DNA of 64,000 nt from SAR202 cluster bacterium (lineage in GTDB: Bacteria > Chloroflexota > Dehalococcoidia > Lucifugimonadales > UBA3495): contig JABMNL010000037.1 of the NCBI GenBank assembly GCA_013204585.1, forward strand, positions 44,409 to 108,408. The letters run 5' to 3'. The notes below the pieces were generated by a model. That model was not told the origin of the DNA, searched no databases, and saw only the letters and a list, made by a program, of their open reading frames with translations. The translations under genes and the position numbers were made by a program. The stretch's first letter is position 1. The number at the start of each line of letters is the position of its first letter. This document shows, one piece after another, positions 43,157 to 51,876 of this stretch.

Positions 43157-44995
43157 ATGGCAGCTATAACCAGCGTCATACCACGACCAACCAGTTACGA
43201 AGGCCTTTGGGGCTGGATGACGACGGTCGACCACAAGCGCATTGCTGTGCTTTACGGTGTCACCGCGTTCATCTTCCTGTTAATTGCGGGCCTCGAAGCC
43301 GGTGTAATCCGCATGCAATTGGCCAGCGCCGACAGCACTCTGGTTAGCCCAGGCCGATTTAACCAGATGTTCACCATGCACGCCACCACCATGGTGTTCA
43401 TGGTTATCATGCCACTGTCAGTCAGCTTCTTTAACTTCGTAATACCTCTAGCGATTGGGGCACGGGATGTTGCATTCCCAAGACTTAATGCGTTGAGTTA
43501 CTGGATTTTCCTATTCGGCGGGATTCTCCTACACATGAGTTTCGTCGTAGACCAGGTGCCGGACGCCGGTTGGTTCTCCTACGCCAACCTCACTGAGAAA
43601 CCCTTTAGCGTGGACCGAGGCTTGGACTTCTGGTCCATCAGCCTCTTGGTTCTGGGTACATCGTCCGTCGCTGGTGGCCTGAACTTCATTGTGACGATTA
43701 TCAACATGCGCGCGCCGGGCATGTCCATGATGCGCATGCCGGTCTTCGTTTGGATGACGTTAATTACGTCGATTTTGCTAGTCCTAGCCTTCCCGGTTAT
43801 TACGGTCGGCTTAATTGAACTGACAATGGACCGGAACTTCGGAACCCACTTCTTCATCCCAGCGCAAGGTGGCGACCCCATTCTCTGGCAGCACCTGTTC
43901 TGGGTCTTTGGCCACCCTGAAGTCTATATTCTGATATTGCCGGCCATGGGAATAGTTTCGGAGATCCTGCCGACCTTCTCGCGAAAGCCTTTGTTTGGCT
44001 ACCCGTTCGTCATATTCTCCGGAATCGTCATCGCCATCATGGGCTGGGCGGTCTGGAGCCACCATATGTTCACCGTCGGCCTCGGGCCGGTGGCAAACTC
44101 TGTCTTCACCATTACGACCATGCTGATTGCAGTCCCAACTGGCGTGAAAATATTCAACTGGATTGGCACCCTATGGCGAGGGGCGCTCGAGTTCACAACT
44201 CCCATGATGTTCGCCTTGGGATTTGTGGCGCTGTTCATCATTGGCGGTCTAAGCGGCGTGTCCCACGCTGTTTCACCGTCTGACTTCCAGCAACAAGACA
44301 CTTATTACATCGTCGCCCATATCCACTACGTGCTCTTTGGCGGGTCGATGTTTGGAATCTTCGCCGGTACGTATTACTGGTTCCCCAAGATAACGGGAAA
44401 GATGCTAAACGAAACTCTCGGAAAGATTAATTTCTGGCTGCTGTTTATCGGCATGAACCTAACGTTCTTCCCGATGCACTTCCTCGGATTAAACGGAATG
44501 CCCCGCCGTATCTACACCTACACCGCAGAGTTCGGCTGGGAGTACCTGAACCAGATAGCCAGCTTTGGCTACCTAGTCCTTCTAATTGGCATCTTGGTCT
44601 TCATGTACAACGTTTGGCAGTCCCGTAACTCGCGGCACGTTGGCCACGATCCTTGGGACGCCCCTGGAATAGAGTGGAGCATTGCTTCACCGCCCCCGCC
44701 GTATAACTTTGCAGAAATCCCCCAGGTTCTGGGCCGCGACCATTACTGGATTGTCAAAGAAAACGCGGAAGCTGCCGGGACTCCCATCACAGGACCCGAG
44801 CCTACTGTAGATCCTAAGTCAATTCACATGCCCAGCCCATCGTACTGGCCGTTATTCACCGCGGTTGGCGTTGCGCTAATTGGTGGCGGACTGCTTTCCC
44901 ATTTTGCCCTCAGTTTTGTGGGCGGAGCCATAGCTTTCGTGGGTGTAATCGGTTGGAGCAACGAGCCCGCCGCCGCGCCCAACGACCACCACTAG
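43157..44995 (+). CDS. ctaD: Cytochrome c oxidase subunit I, type A1
   Basis: The 612-residue heme-copper oxidase core has all the metal ligands. His75 (MFTMHATTM) and His390 bind the low-spin heme. CuB is bound by His253 of GHPEVY and His302-His303 (SHHMF), with Tyr257 cross-linked. His388 (VAHIHY) binds heme a3. The Glu in HPEVY and the GARDVAFPRLNALSYW segment mark the A1 class with D and K proton channels. About twelve TMs are followed by a C-terminal extension with two further TMs (about 570-605). Confidence 0.97.
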   Translation: MAAITSVIPRPTSYEGLWGWMTTVDHKRIAVLYGVTAFIFLLIAGLEAGVIRMQLASADSTLVSPGRFNQMFTMHATTMVFMVIMPLSVSFFNFVIPLAIGARDVAFPRLNALSYWIFLFGGILLHMSFVVDQVPDAGWFSYANLTEKPFSVDRGLDFWSISLLVLGTSSVAGGLNFIVTIINMRAPGMSMMRMPVFVWMTLITSILLVLAFPVITVGLIELTMDRNFGTHFFIPAQGGDPILWQHLFWVFGHPEVYILILPAMGIVSEILPTFSRKPLFGYPFVIFSGIVIAIMGWAVWSHHMFTVGLGPVANSVFTITTMLIAVPTGVKIFNWIGTLWRGALEFTTPMMFALGFVALFIIGGLSGVSHAVSPSDFQQQDTYYIVAHIHYVLFGGSMFGIFAGTYYWFPKITGKMLNETLGKINFWLLFIGMNLTFFPMHFLGLNGMPRRIYTYTAEFGWEYLNQIASFGYLVLLIGILVFMYNVWQSRNSRHVGHDPWDAPGIEWSIASPPPPYNFAEIPQVLGRDHYWIVKENAEAAGTPITGPEPTVDPKSIHMPSPSYWPLFTAVGVALIGGGLLSHFALSFVGGAIAFVGVIGWSNEPAAAPNDHH

Positions 44996-45007
44996 GAGAC
45001 TGAGAAC

Positions 45008-45625
45008 TTGGCCCACGCAATAGAGCACGAATATACGACCACCGGTTTAAACCACCGGAAGATGCTCATGTGGGTATTTTTGGGGTCGGACTGTCTTTTC
45101 TTCGGCTCATTAATCGCCACCTACATGGTCTACCGCGGCCAAAGCCTAGTCGGCCCGTACCCGGTAGACATCATCAACGTTCCTGTAACGACTATCAGCA
45201 CCTTCGTGTTGCTGTTGAGCAGCTTCGCCATGGTGCAAGCCCTGGCAGCAACCCACGCCGATAATAGACGCGCGATAGTCGGCTGGCTTCTAGCCACCGC
45301 ATTCTTGGGCGCGATATTCATCGGATTTCAGATAGTAGAATTCAACACCTTCAAGAATGAGGGTCTTACCCTGGGCGGCAACCTGTTTGGCGCAACCTTC
45401 TTTACCCTGACCGGTTTCCACGGCGCTCACGTGACACTGGGTATCATCTGGCTCGTGGCTCTGGCCATACTCGGCAAGAAGGGCCGACTTGGCCCTAACA
45501 CTGCACTAGACGTCGAACTCTGCGGCCTATATTGGCACTTTGTAGACATCGTCTGGATTGTCATCTTCACGCTGCTCTATCTGATTGGCGGCTTCGATGC
45601 CGGCCCTGCTCCCCTGGGCGGCTAA
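45008..45625 (+). CDS. ctaE: Cytochrome c oxidase subunit III
   Basis: The 205-residue protein has five TMs, the short bacterial form of subunit III. Typical segments are KMLMWVFLGSDCLFFGSLI near the N-terminus, FTLTGFHGAHVTLGIIW, and the end LYWHFVDIVWIVIFTLLYL. It stabilises subunit I and its proton uptake. The start is TTG with GGAG eight bases upstream, 12 bases after the ctaD stop. Confidence 0.95.
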   Translation: MAHAIEHEYTTTGLNHRKMLMWVFLGSDCLFFGSLIATYMVYRGQSLVGPYPVDIINVPVTTISTFVLLLSSFAMVQALAATHADNRRAIVGWLLATAFLGAIFIGFQIVEFNTFKNEGLTLGGNLFGATFFTLTGFHGAHVTLGIIWLVALAILGKKGRLGPNTALDVELCGLYWHFVDIVWIVIFTLLYLIGGFDAGPAPLGG

Positions 45626-45679
45626 TAAATTAACCTAGCTTATCTCTGCCGAACTCCTTCAGGAGTCCCTTAGACCACT

Positions 45680-46480
45680 ATGGCCCATCAAACAGAACAT
45701 ACAACAAACCATCCCTCGACCAAACAATATGTGACGATTGCGATAATCTTATTCGCCATCACCATTGTTGAATTCCTGCTAATTTGGGATCGGGTCGGAA
45801 TCGCCGATGACCTTGGCGCTTCCAAGATACCGCTGCTGGTTGCACTGTCAGCGGTTAAATTCGCCATCGTCATCCTGTTCTACATGCACCTGAAGTTCGA
45901 CAACCCCTTCTTCTTGAGGGTATTCGTCGCTGGTTTAACTCTCGCGTTCTTGGTTGGGATAGCAGTCATCAGCCTATTCGTCGGCTTCGAAGGCAAACCA
46001 CGAACGTTCGCACAGAATACGGCCGTTCCCTACGAAGAGCACGCAGAAAAAGACAGTGGCGAGGCCGTGACTGGCGAGACCGGTGCCAAGGAAACGGACA
46101 CCCCGATAATGACTGGTCCAGTAACCCTGGTCGTGGGTGTAGCAGGTGAGACCCTTGGCTTTGACACCCAGAGCATAACTGCCGCCTCGGGTGCCGAAGT
46201 AACTATTAGCGTCACCAACCCCTCGGCCAACAACTCCCATAACCTGGTCATTGTTAAGGCAGGAACCAAAGATGCCGTGGCGGCTGACGGCACCGCTGCC
46301 GGTCCGACGAACGACTGGGTGACCCCAGGAGATTCGAGGGTCATTGCACATACCAAGCTGCTTACCCCCGGAGTAGACGGTGAAGTAACCTTCACTGCGC
46401 CCGCGCCGGGCACCTACCAGTTTGTCTGCACGTTCCCCGGTCACAACTTCACCATGTTCGGTGACTTTGTAGTCAACTAA
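45680..46480 (+). CDS. Cytochrome c oxidase subunit IV (CtaF) fused to an azurin/auracyanin-like cupredoxin
   Basis: Residues 1-105 form a three-TM subunit IV: EFLLIWDRVG, KFAIVILFYMHLKFDNPFF, and a third TM about 80-102. After a charged linker (about 105-145) comes a beta-sandwich cupredoxin (about 146-266). Its type 1 copper ligands are His187 (NSHNLVIV), Cys250, His255 and Met259 (CTFPGHNFTM). The C-x4-H-x3-M spacing is that of azurin. Normal CtaF is about 100 residues, so this is a true fusion in one frame. A weak hairpin (45653-45666) covers the Shine-Dalgarno sequence. The domain could pass electrons to CuA or the fused cytochrome c of CtaC. Confidence 0.9.
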   Translation: MAHQTEHTTNHPSTKQYVTIAIILFAITIVEFLLIWDRVGIADDLGASKIPLLVALSAVKFAIVILFYMHLKFDNPFFLRVFVAGLTLAFLVGIAVISLFVGFEGKPRTFAQNTAVPYEEHAEKDSGEAVTGETGAKETDTPIMTGPVTLVVGVAGETLGFDTQSITAASGAEVTISVTNPSANNSHNLVIVKAGTKDAVAADGTAAGPTNDWVTPGDSRVIAHTKLLTPGVDGEVTFTAPAPGTYQFVCTFPGHNFTMFGDFVVN

Positions 46481-46499
46481 ACCCACTAGCTTGAAATTT

Positions 46500-46534
46500 A
46501 AAAAGGCCCCGCTGTTTTTCAGCGGGGCCTTTTT
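46500..46534. terminator. Bidirectional terminator after the cta operon
   Basis: A perfect 15-bp stem (46500-46514 with 46520-46534) begins with an A-run and ends with a T-run. It is shared with the convergent kinase-like gene. Confidence 0.95.
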
Positions 46535-46555
46535 GTTTATCCAGGATGCAATGAG

Positions 46556-47497
46556 CTACGCAGAGTACGCCCGAATAAACCCCTCTTTGACCGGCTCTAT
46601 GATTCGCTCTCCCATGCGCTGGGCCGCAAGGTTCAACCCCTCCTGCGCAAAGATTAGGTCGCGGGAGGTAATCTCCGATTTGGATGCTGCTGCCATCTTT
46701 TTGGCGTACTCAATCAGGAACCGGTCTACATGGTCTTGGTCCTCCGCCATCCCTCGGAAAACTCGGTACATAGGCAATGTGCGGACGAAATTGTGCACCT
46801 CATCCAGTCTAAAGTCCGGGTGCCGTGCCAACAGCACCGAGACGCCAAAGTCGATTAACCGGCAAGAACCGTCGGTGTCCACCAACAGGTGCGACCGGCC
46901 CTTAGGGTCGGAAAAGGTCACGTCGTTGTAATAGATATCCGCCTGGTGCAACCGGCGTATCATAGCGCCCAACGTAGCGCCAACCCCATTCAAGAAGACG
47001 TCTGTGAGTTGTGCTTCCGGTAGCTCGGTGAAGAACGTCCCGGCGACAAACTCTTCAGTCAGAAAACCGGGCAAGGTCTCCAGTTGGCGTGGCCCAACTC
47101 CAATCTCCCCAGAGATACTCGCTATCCGGTCCTCACCTACGCTTTGCAACGGCTTTATCACAATCGCCTGGTCATCAAACCGCAGGGTGGCCACCATCCC
47201 CCTAGCCCGGCCAGAGAACTCCAACTTAGGAATGTCTTGTCCCGCACGCAGCCGGTCAAATACCTCGGGAAAGAATGCGTAGCGGGAGAGAGCCTTGACC
47301 ACTGGGTCGCCTGAGAGCCTTAAAAATAGCGGCATGGCCAAGTCCGACAGCTTCCAAAACGGTGGCATATGCTCTGGCACTGGCATCCCCGCAGCGGGGC
47401 GCATCGCTTCAATCACCTCTTCTGGAGGCTTGGGCGGTGGCGGAGCAATCGCGCGCCGAATCACCGCCAGTTCATCTGCTGTGTAGTCTAGAACCAT
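46556..47497 (-). CDS. Protein-kinase-like fold protein (Bud32/LPS-kinase-like)
   Basis: The 313-residue protein has a recognisable small-kinase core in its second half. A Lys-bearing strand (AIVIKPLQ) is followed by a helix with Glu, the hinge-like LTEEFVAGTFF, the catalytic-loop position IRRLHQADIYYNDVTFSD (Asp in YND) and the metal motif LIDFGVSV. A standard HxDxxxxN is not complete, since Asn of the loop is not clear. The N-terminal 100 residues are Pro-rich and unassigned. It could phosphorylate a sugar, lipid or protein. It is followed upstream on the same strand by a DUF952 gene, 11 bases apart. Confidence 0.65.
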   Translation of the reverse strand: MVLDYTADELAVIRRAIAPPPPKPPEEVIEAMRPAAGMPVPEHMPPFWKLSDLAMPLFLRLSGDPVVKALSRYAFFPEVFDRLRAGQDIPKLEFSGRARGMVATLRFDDQAIVIKPLQSVGEDRIASISGEIGVGPRQLETLPGFLTEEFVAGTFFTELPEAQLTDVFLNGVGATLGAMIRRLHQADIYYNDVTFSDPKGRSHLLVDTDGSCRLIDFGVSVLLARHPDFRLDEVHNFVRTLPMYRVFRGMAEDQDHVDRFLIEYAKKMAAASKSEITSRDLIFAQEGLNLAAQRMGERIIEPVKEGFIRAYSA

Positions 47498-47508
47498 TAT
47501 TTCCCCCG

Positions 47509-47844
47509 TCAGTCTTCTAAAAAGTGTCCGCCGTCAGCGCCCACCTGTAAAACACGCTCCTGAACCACAGCATCAGCGTTCAGCTTCCCGTAGATGTGGG
47601 GATAAATCTCACCAGATCGACTGGGCTCTTCTTTAAGCGGCGAGGTAAGTTTGTCTAGGTCAACATCTAGCACCATTAGGCTGGTCTCGCCGGGGTATAA
47701 ACGCCCGGCGACCCGGAGGAGCTGCGGTATGTCTTGGGAGCAGTGGATGAAGCCCTCTTCGGCCAGACTCGGGGCGGCGTATTCGCCGGTTGGCCGGGCG
47801 TTCTCCCAAGCATCCTTGTAGGTCAGGTGATAAATCAAAGCCAT
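47509..47844 (-). CDS. DUF952 family protein
   Basis: The 111-residue protein matches DUF952: IYHLTYKDAWENA at the N-terminus, EEGFIHCSQDIPQLLRVAGR, SLMVLDVDLDKL and the late EIYPHIYGKLNADAVV. The family function is unknown; distant similarity to ADP-ribosyl-transferring folds has been suggested from structure. It is first in a two-gene unit with the kinase-like gene. Confidence 0.85.
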   Translation of the reverse strand: MALIYHLTYKDAWENARPTGEYAAPSLAEEGFIHCSQDIPQLLRVAGRLYPGETSLMVLDVDLDKLTSPLKEEPSRSGEIYPHIYGKLNADAVVQERVLQVGADGGHFLED

Positions 47845-47912
47845 GAATAAAACTCCGTAGTTAATACCGTTTTTGTTAAATTAAATGTTTCTATGCAGCA
47901 CGTCGCCGCAAA

Positions 47913-47941
47913 TTGTACCCCAGAGCGGAGGATGTTAGGAT
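47913..47941 (+). promoter_or_regulatory. Putative promoter of the esterase gene
   Basis: TTGTAC (47913-47918) and TAGGAT (47936-47941) have a 17-base spacer, about 30 bases upstream of ATG 47974. Confidence 0.45.
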
Positions 47942-47973
47942 GATACCCGCAATAAACAGGGAGGACTTCCAGC

Positions 47974-48663
47974 ATGCGCGCAGAGATACACGAGGGAACG
48001 GGACTACAGTACGTCACAGTTGTCCCCGACGAATATACCCCGGAAGACTCCTACCCCCTAGTGGTCATGCTCCACGGCTTCGGCGCCAACATGCAGGATT
48101 TAGCCGGGCTGGCCCCAGCCATTAACCCCACGGGGTATGTTTACGCCTGCCCCAACGCGCCGATTCCCTTTAACCTTGGCCCCGGCCACACCGGGTTCGG
48201 CTGGATGACGCCACGCGGCGGAGGCACGCCCGAGGAAACGGCCAACTCGGAATCGCTGCTCAGCGATTTCTTCGACACCGTTTTCCAGCAGTTTAATGTT
48301 TCGCCAGGCGATGCGCTTTTATTGGGATTCTCCCAGGGCGGCGGCATGACCTACCGCTGCGGACTGGGCGATTCCGGCCGCTTCGCCGCACTGGTGGCAC
48401 TAAGCGCCACCCTTCCCGACCAAGACGAACTAGCCACCAAATTGCCAGAAGAACGCACCCAGCCAATCTTCGTCGCCCATGGCACCCACGACCAAATGGT
48501 CTCCGTGGACACCGCGCACTCTGCCAAGTCGTTCCTAGAAGGAAACGGCTACAGTCCTGAGTTCCACATCTACAGCATGGGCCACGAGATTAGCAATGAC
48601 GTGCTAAATGACCTGATTCCCTGGATTGCCAAGGTGCTGCCGCCATTAAAGGCCGGTGACTAG
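47974..48663 (+). CDS. Phospholipase/carboxylesterase-type alpha/beta hydrolase
   Basis: The 229-residue cytosolic serine hydrolase has the oxyanion-hole segment VVMLHGFGANMQDL, nucleophile elbow LLGFSQGGGM, acid Asp in AHGTHDQMVS and His in YSMGHEIS, so the triad is complete. It is most like the carboxylesterase/phospholipase-thioesterase (PF02230) family that cleaves short acyl esters. RBS GGGAGGA lies 7 bases upstream. Its stop is 5 bases from the end of the convergent PPOX gene. Confidence 0.92.
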   Translation: MRAEIHEGTGLQYVTVVPDEYTPEDSYPLVVMLHGFGANMQDLAGLAPAINPTGYVYACPNAPIPFNLGPGHTGFGWMTPRGGGTPEETANSESLLSDFFDTVFQQFNVSPGDALLLGFSQGGGMTYRCGLGDSGRFAALVALSATLPDQDELATKLPEERTQPIFVAHGTHDQMVSVDTAHSAKSFLEGNGYSPEFHIYSMGHEISNDVLNDLIPWIAKVLPPLKAGD

Positions 48664-48668
48664 CTGGG

Positions 48669-49094
48669 TTATCCCAGTTCTTTGTCATCCTGCCAAGACA
48701 TTACCCGGTCAACGGATATCTCCAATAGGACCATTCGCTCGTCACCAAGTAACTCTTTGGCAAATTCGGCCCCGCGCTCCGACCCGTCGTAGAGCACGCA
48801 CATTCGCTCCACCACGGAAGCCAAGTTTTCTGAAGTAATCGCAGCCTGCCCTTCCAACACCACGTAGGACAGAGGCCGTTCTGGGGTTGCGATGGACACG
48901 GCTACCGCCGGGTTGAGTTTGATATTCCGGACCTTCACCGCATTGGCGTCAGCCATTACCAACACCCGGCCTTGGTTCCATAAAAACCAAACCGGAGCGA
49001 CGTGGGGCGTGCCTTCTGGACGCAACGTCACCAGATGGGCAATCCTCGGTTGGGCTAGAAATTGTTCTGTTTCTTGTTGGCTAAGCTTCGCCAT
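48669..49094 (-). CDS. PPOX-class (pyridoxamine phosphate oxidase fold) flavin/F420-binding protein
   Basis: The 141-residue split-barrel protein begins EQFLAQPRIAHLVTLRPEG and contains TPHVAPVWFLWNQGRVLVM, KVRNIKLNPAVAVSIATPE and YVVLEGQAAIT. These are the landmarks of the PNPOx-like family that binds FMN or F420. The product is likely a small oxidoreductase. A similar protein is encoded at 57500-57922. Confidence 0.88.
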   Translation of the reverse strand: MAKLSQQETEQFLAQPRIAHLVTLRPEGTPHVAPVWFLWNQGRVLVMADANAVKVRNIKLNPAVAVSIATPERPLSYVVLEGQAAITSENLASVVERMCVLYDGSERGAEFAKELLGDERMVLLEISVDRVMSWQDDKELG

Positions 49095-49152
49095 GAAGCC
49101 TCCTCAGGGTCGTCTTAGGCGTAAGATTGCCCTAATATATCAAATCAGGTCT

Positions 49153-50211
49153 ATGAAATATCTAGCGCTTCTCATTTTCTCTCTGCTTATCCTGGCCGCA
49201 GCCTGCGGCGGGTCTGCCACGCCTGCGCCACACATTTATTACCACGCATCGGAGATATCGCTGCCCGAGGACGAAGGCCCCCACGACTCCGGTATCGAGT
49301 GGTGGTATTTCAACGGCCTGTTGACCGACGACCAGGGGAACGAATACAGCTACCACTACGTAACTTTCAAGAGCGAAAGCGTGGGCACGGCCGTCCCCCA
49401 CCTACTGCAAGCCAGCCTGGGCGACCACACGGCTGGCAAGCATCTAACAGGGGAAGGGGTGCTGTTGGGCACCCTGAACAGCGATGCCACCAGCGTCGAC
49501 GTTAGCGTGAACGGCTGGGAGATGAAGGGCGTAAGCGACGGTGTTTACAGCCTAGAGTTCAACCTTGACGAGTATTTCTTAGACCTAAAAGCAACTTCAA
49601 CTCGCCCGCCAGTGTTGCACCAAGACACCGGACTGGTGAACTTGGGGCCAGCAGGGGACACCTTCTACTACTCGCGTACTCGCCTTGATATGACCGGATC
49701 AATAACCGTGAACGGAGAACAACGTCCGGTTACCGGGTTAACCTGGATGGACCACCAATGGGGCGATGTGATGGGGCAACGGGTTGGTTGGGACTGGGCA
49801 AGCTTGCAACTGGACGACGGCAGCGACCTAATGGCTGTTCTGGTCTGGGACCCGTCAGATAGGACGCCGTTCGCCGGCTACGGCACCCTGGTTTCGCCCG
49901 ATGGGTCATCACTGACACTGGCCCAAGCTGACATCTCTCTAACGTCCCACGATATCTGGACCAGTCCTTCCACCGGCATCCAATACCCCAGCGGCTGGAC
50001 GCTAAAAGTCCCGTCACTAGACCTCAGCTTGGAACTCGAACCCGTACTGGTGAACGCGGAATTCGCCAACAGCAAATTCACCCCAGCCGCCTACTGGGAA
50101 GGGGAAGTGCGCGTCACCGGAACAAGCCGTGAACACAGCATTGGCGGTAGAGGATTTGTAGAGTTGGTTGGCTACGACCCGAAGCAGCTAGAGCCTGCCC
50201 CGGCCCCATGA
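49153..50211 (+). CDS. AttH/CrtC-like lipoprotein (carotenoid hydratase-type lipocalin fold)
   Basis: The 352-residue exported lipoprotein has signal YLALLIFSLLILAAAC and lipobox LAAAC. It shows the CrtC/AttH signature at DSGIEWWYFNGLL and the second-domain GLTWMDHQWGDVMG. The family consists of two lipocalin-type barrels and includes bacterial carotenoid 1,2-hydratase and AttH proteins of unknown activity. Membrane anchoring outside the cell is unusual for a carotenoid enzyme, so an extracytoplasmic hydrophobic-ligand role is possible. ATG 49153 is chosen because it directly precedes the signal peptide. Confidence 0.88.
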   Translation: MKYLALLIFSLLILAAACGGSATPAPHIYYHASEISLPEDEGPHDSGIEWWYFNGLLTDDQGNEYSYHYVTFKSESVGTAVPHLLQASLGDHTAGKHLTGEGVLLGTLNSDATSVDVSVNGWEMKGVSDGVYSLEFNLDEYFLDLKATSTRPPVLHQDTGLVNLGPAGDTFYYSRTRLDMTGSITVNGEQRPVTGLTWMDHQWGDVMGQRVGWDWASLQLDDGSDLMAVLVWDPSDRTPFAGYGTLVSPDGSSLTLAQADISLTSHDIWTSPSTGIQYPSGWTLKVPSLDLSLELEPVLVNAEFANSKFTPAAYWEGEVRVTGTSREHSIGGRGFVELVGYDPKQLEPAPAP

Positions 50212-50229
50212 CCTATTCGTCATGGCCTA

Positions 50230-50259
50230 CCCATGCAGGCCCATGCAGGCCCATGCAGG
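50230..50259. repeat. Three perfect tandem 10-bp units
   Basis: cccatgcagg is repeated three times, 18 bases after the AttH-like stop and upstream of gcvT. Confidence 0.95.
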
Positions 50260-50377
50260 TTTAAGTACTTTTAACACTCCGCCACCCATTCCTCTTGCCT
50301 CGATAACGGGCAGAAGTTATCATTCTTAGCGCACCTATCCATCGCCTGGGTTTTCCGCGCCGGGAGCGCCTTCACAG

Positions 50378-51481
50378 TTGACCACAGACAGCCTCCAGAC
50401 CGCCCTTTTCGACACCCACGTCTCCCTGGGCGGTCGTATGGTGCCCTTCGGCGGTTGGGACATGCCGGTGCAATACCCCGAAGGCATCTTGGCCGAGGTA
50501 AAAGCCGTCCGCACCGCCACTGGCGTGTTCGACGTTTCCCACATGGGCCGACTCTACCTTTCCGGCCCAAAAGCCACCGAATTTCTTGACTGGGTGCTCA
50601 CTGGCTCCGCATCCACCCTCCGCGTGGGCCGCGCCCGGTACTGCATGATTTGCAACGAGAAAGGCGGGGTCATCGACGACACCATCTTTTACCGCCTTTC
50701 CGAAGACCGTTACCTTCTGATTCCCAACGCTGGCAACCGCCCAGCGGTTGTCGCCTGGTTCCAGCGCTGGATTGACGAGAAATTCTCTCCAGGCTGCATC
50801 ATGGAGGATGTCACCACCTCGACCGGCCTACTCGCCTTCCAAGGCCCCGGCACGCCCGATGCCATGGACAAGCTGGCCGACAAGCCGGTTTCGGAGATTC
50901 GACCCTTCTCTTGGACTGAGAGGGCCATTCAGGGCGCTCCAGTGCTCGTGGGTCGCACCGGTTACACCGGAGAAGATGGCTTCGAAATGATGATCCAGGG
51001 CAACGATGTGGTCAAAGTCTGGACTGCCCTCACCGACTCCGGCGCCGTACCTTGCGGACTGGGCGCCAGAGACGTTCTGCGGCTGGAAGCGGCGTTGCCC
51101 CTGCACGGTCACGAGATAAACGAAGAAACCACCCCAATCGAAGCTGGCCTAGACCGGTTCGTACGCTCCGAAGGCCGGTACCTTGGTTCCGATGTTCTGC
51201 AACGCCAGCAAGAGAATGGAGTCGAACGCAAACTGGTCGGGTTTACCCTGCCCGGACGCAGCGCCCCACGCGCTGGGTATAGCCTGCTCCATCAGGGCGA
51301 GATTATCGGCATTGTAACCAGCGGCAGCTATTCGCCAACCCTTGACACCAGCATCGGCATGGGCTACGTTTTGGAGCGTCATGCTGAGCCTGGAACCCCA
51401 CTAGATTTGGACATCCGGGGCCGCACTGCCCAAGTGACATTAACTGAGCTTCCCTTTTATTCTCGGCCGAGGAGGTCCTAG
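50378..51481 (+). CDS. gcvT: Glycine cleavage system T protein (aminomethyltransferase)
   Basis: The 367-residue T protein moves the aminomethyl carbon from lipoyl-H protein to tetrahydrofolate, releasing ammonia. Typical segments are MVPFGGWDMPVQYPEGI, GVFDVSHMGRL, RTGYTGEDGFEM, and ARDVLRLEAALPLHGHEI. It starts with TTG; GGGAG lies 11 bases upstream, a little far. First gene of gcvT-H-PA-PB. No glycine riboswitch is visible in the 166-base spacer before it. Confidence 0.95.
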   Translation: MTTDSLQTALFDTHVSLGGRMVPFGGWDMPVQYPEGILAEVKAVRTATGVFDVSHMGRLYLSGPKATEFLDWVLTGSASTLRVGRARYCMICNEKGGVIDDTIFYRLSEDRYLLIPNAGNRPAVVAWFQRWIDEKFSPGCIMEDVTTSTGLLAFQGPGTPDAMDKLADKPVSEIRPFSWTERAIQGAPVLVGRTGYTGEDGFEMMIQGNDVVKVWTALTDSGAVPCGLGARDVLRLEAALPLHGHEINEETTPIEAGLDRFVRSEGRYLGSDVLQRQQENGVERKLVGFTLPGRSAPRAGYSLLHQGEIIGIVTSGSYSPTLDTSIGMGYVLERHAEPGTPLDLDIRGRTAQVTLTELPFYSRPRRS

Positions 51482-51486
51482 GCAAA

Positions 51487-51876
51487 GTGAGTCCCGAAGA
51501 CCGCAAATACACACAAGAACACGAGTGGATCAAGGTTGAAGACGTAGCAACCAAGACCGCTGTGGCTGGCATCACCGACTTCGCCCAGGACCAACTTGGG
51601 GACATCGTATATTTCGAGCTGCCCAAGGTCGGCGAAAACGTAACCCACCTGGTCAAGATGGGCGAGGTTGAATCGGTAAAGGCCGTTTCGGACCTATTCT
51701 CCCCCATCACGGGCGAGGTATCCGAGATTAATGAAAAGCTGTTGGACCATCCGGAACTGGTCAACCAAGACCCTTTCGGTGAAGGCTGGCTCATCAAAGT
51801 CACTATGAACGACGTGGCAGAGGCTGAAGGGCTAATGTCGGCCCAAGATTACGACGCCTACACCGCTGGACTGTAA
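51487..51876 (+). CDS. gcvH: Glycine cleavage system H protein
   Basis: The 129-residue lipoyl carrier has the lipoylated Lys in GEVESVKAVSDLFSP, preceded by the strand LGDIVYFELPKVG and followed by GEVSEINEKL. It shuttles the aminomethyl group between GcvP and GcvT. It starts with GTG 5 bases after the gcvT stop and overlaps gcvPA as TAATG. Confidence 0.97.
   Translation: MSPEDRKYTQEHEWIKVEDVATKTAVAGITDFAQDQLGDIVYFELPKVGENVTHLVKMGEVESVKAVSDLFSPITGEVSEINEKLLDHPELVNQDPFGEGWLIKVTMNDVAEAEGLMSAQDYDAYTAGL

Noticed and set aside
50212..50377. Possible glycine riboswitch before gcvT
   Set aside because: None of the aptamer core elements are present; the spacer holds only a triple 10-bp repeat and a ribosome-binding site.
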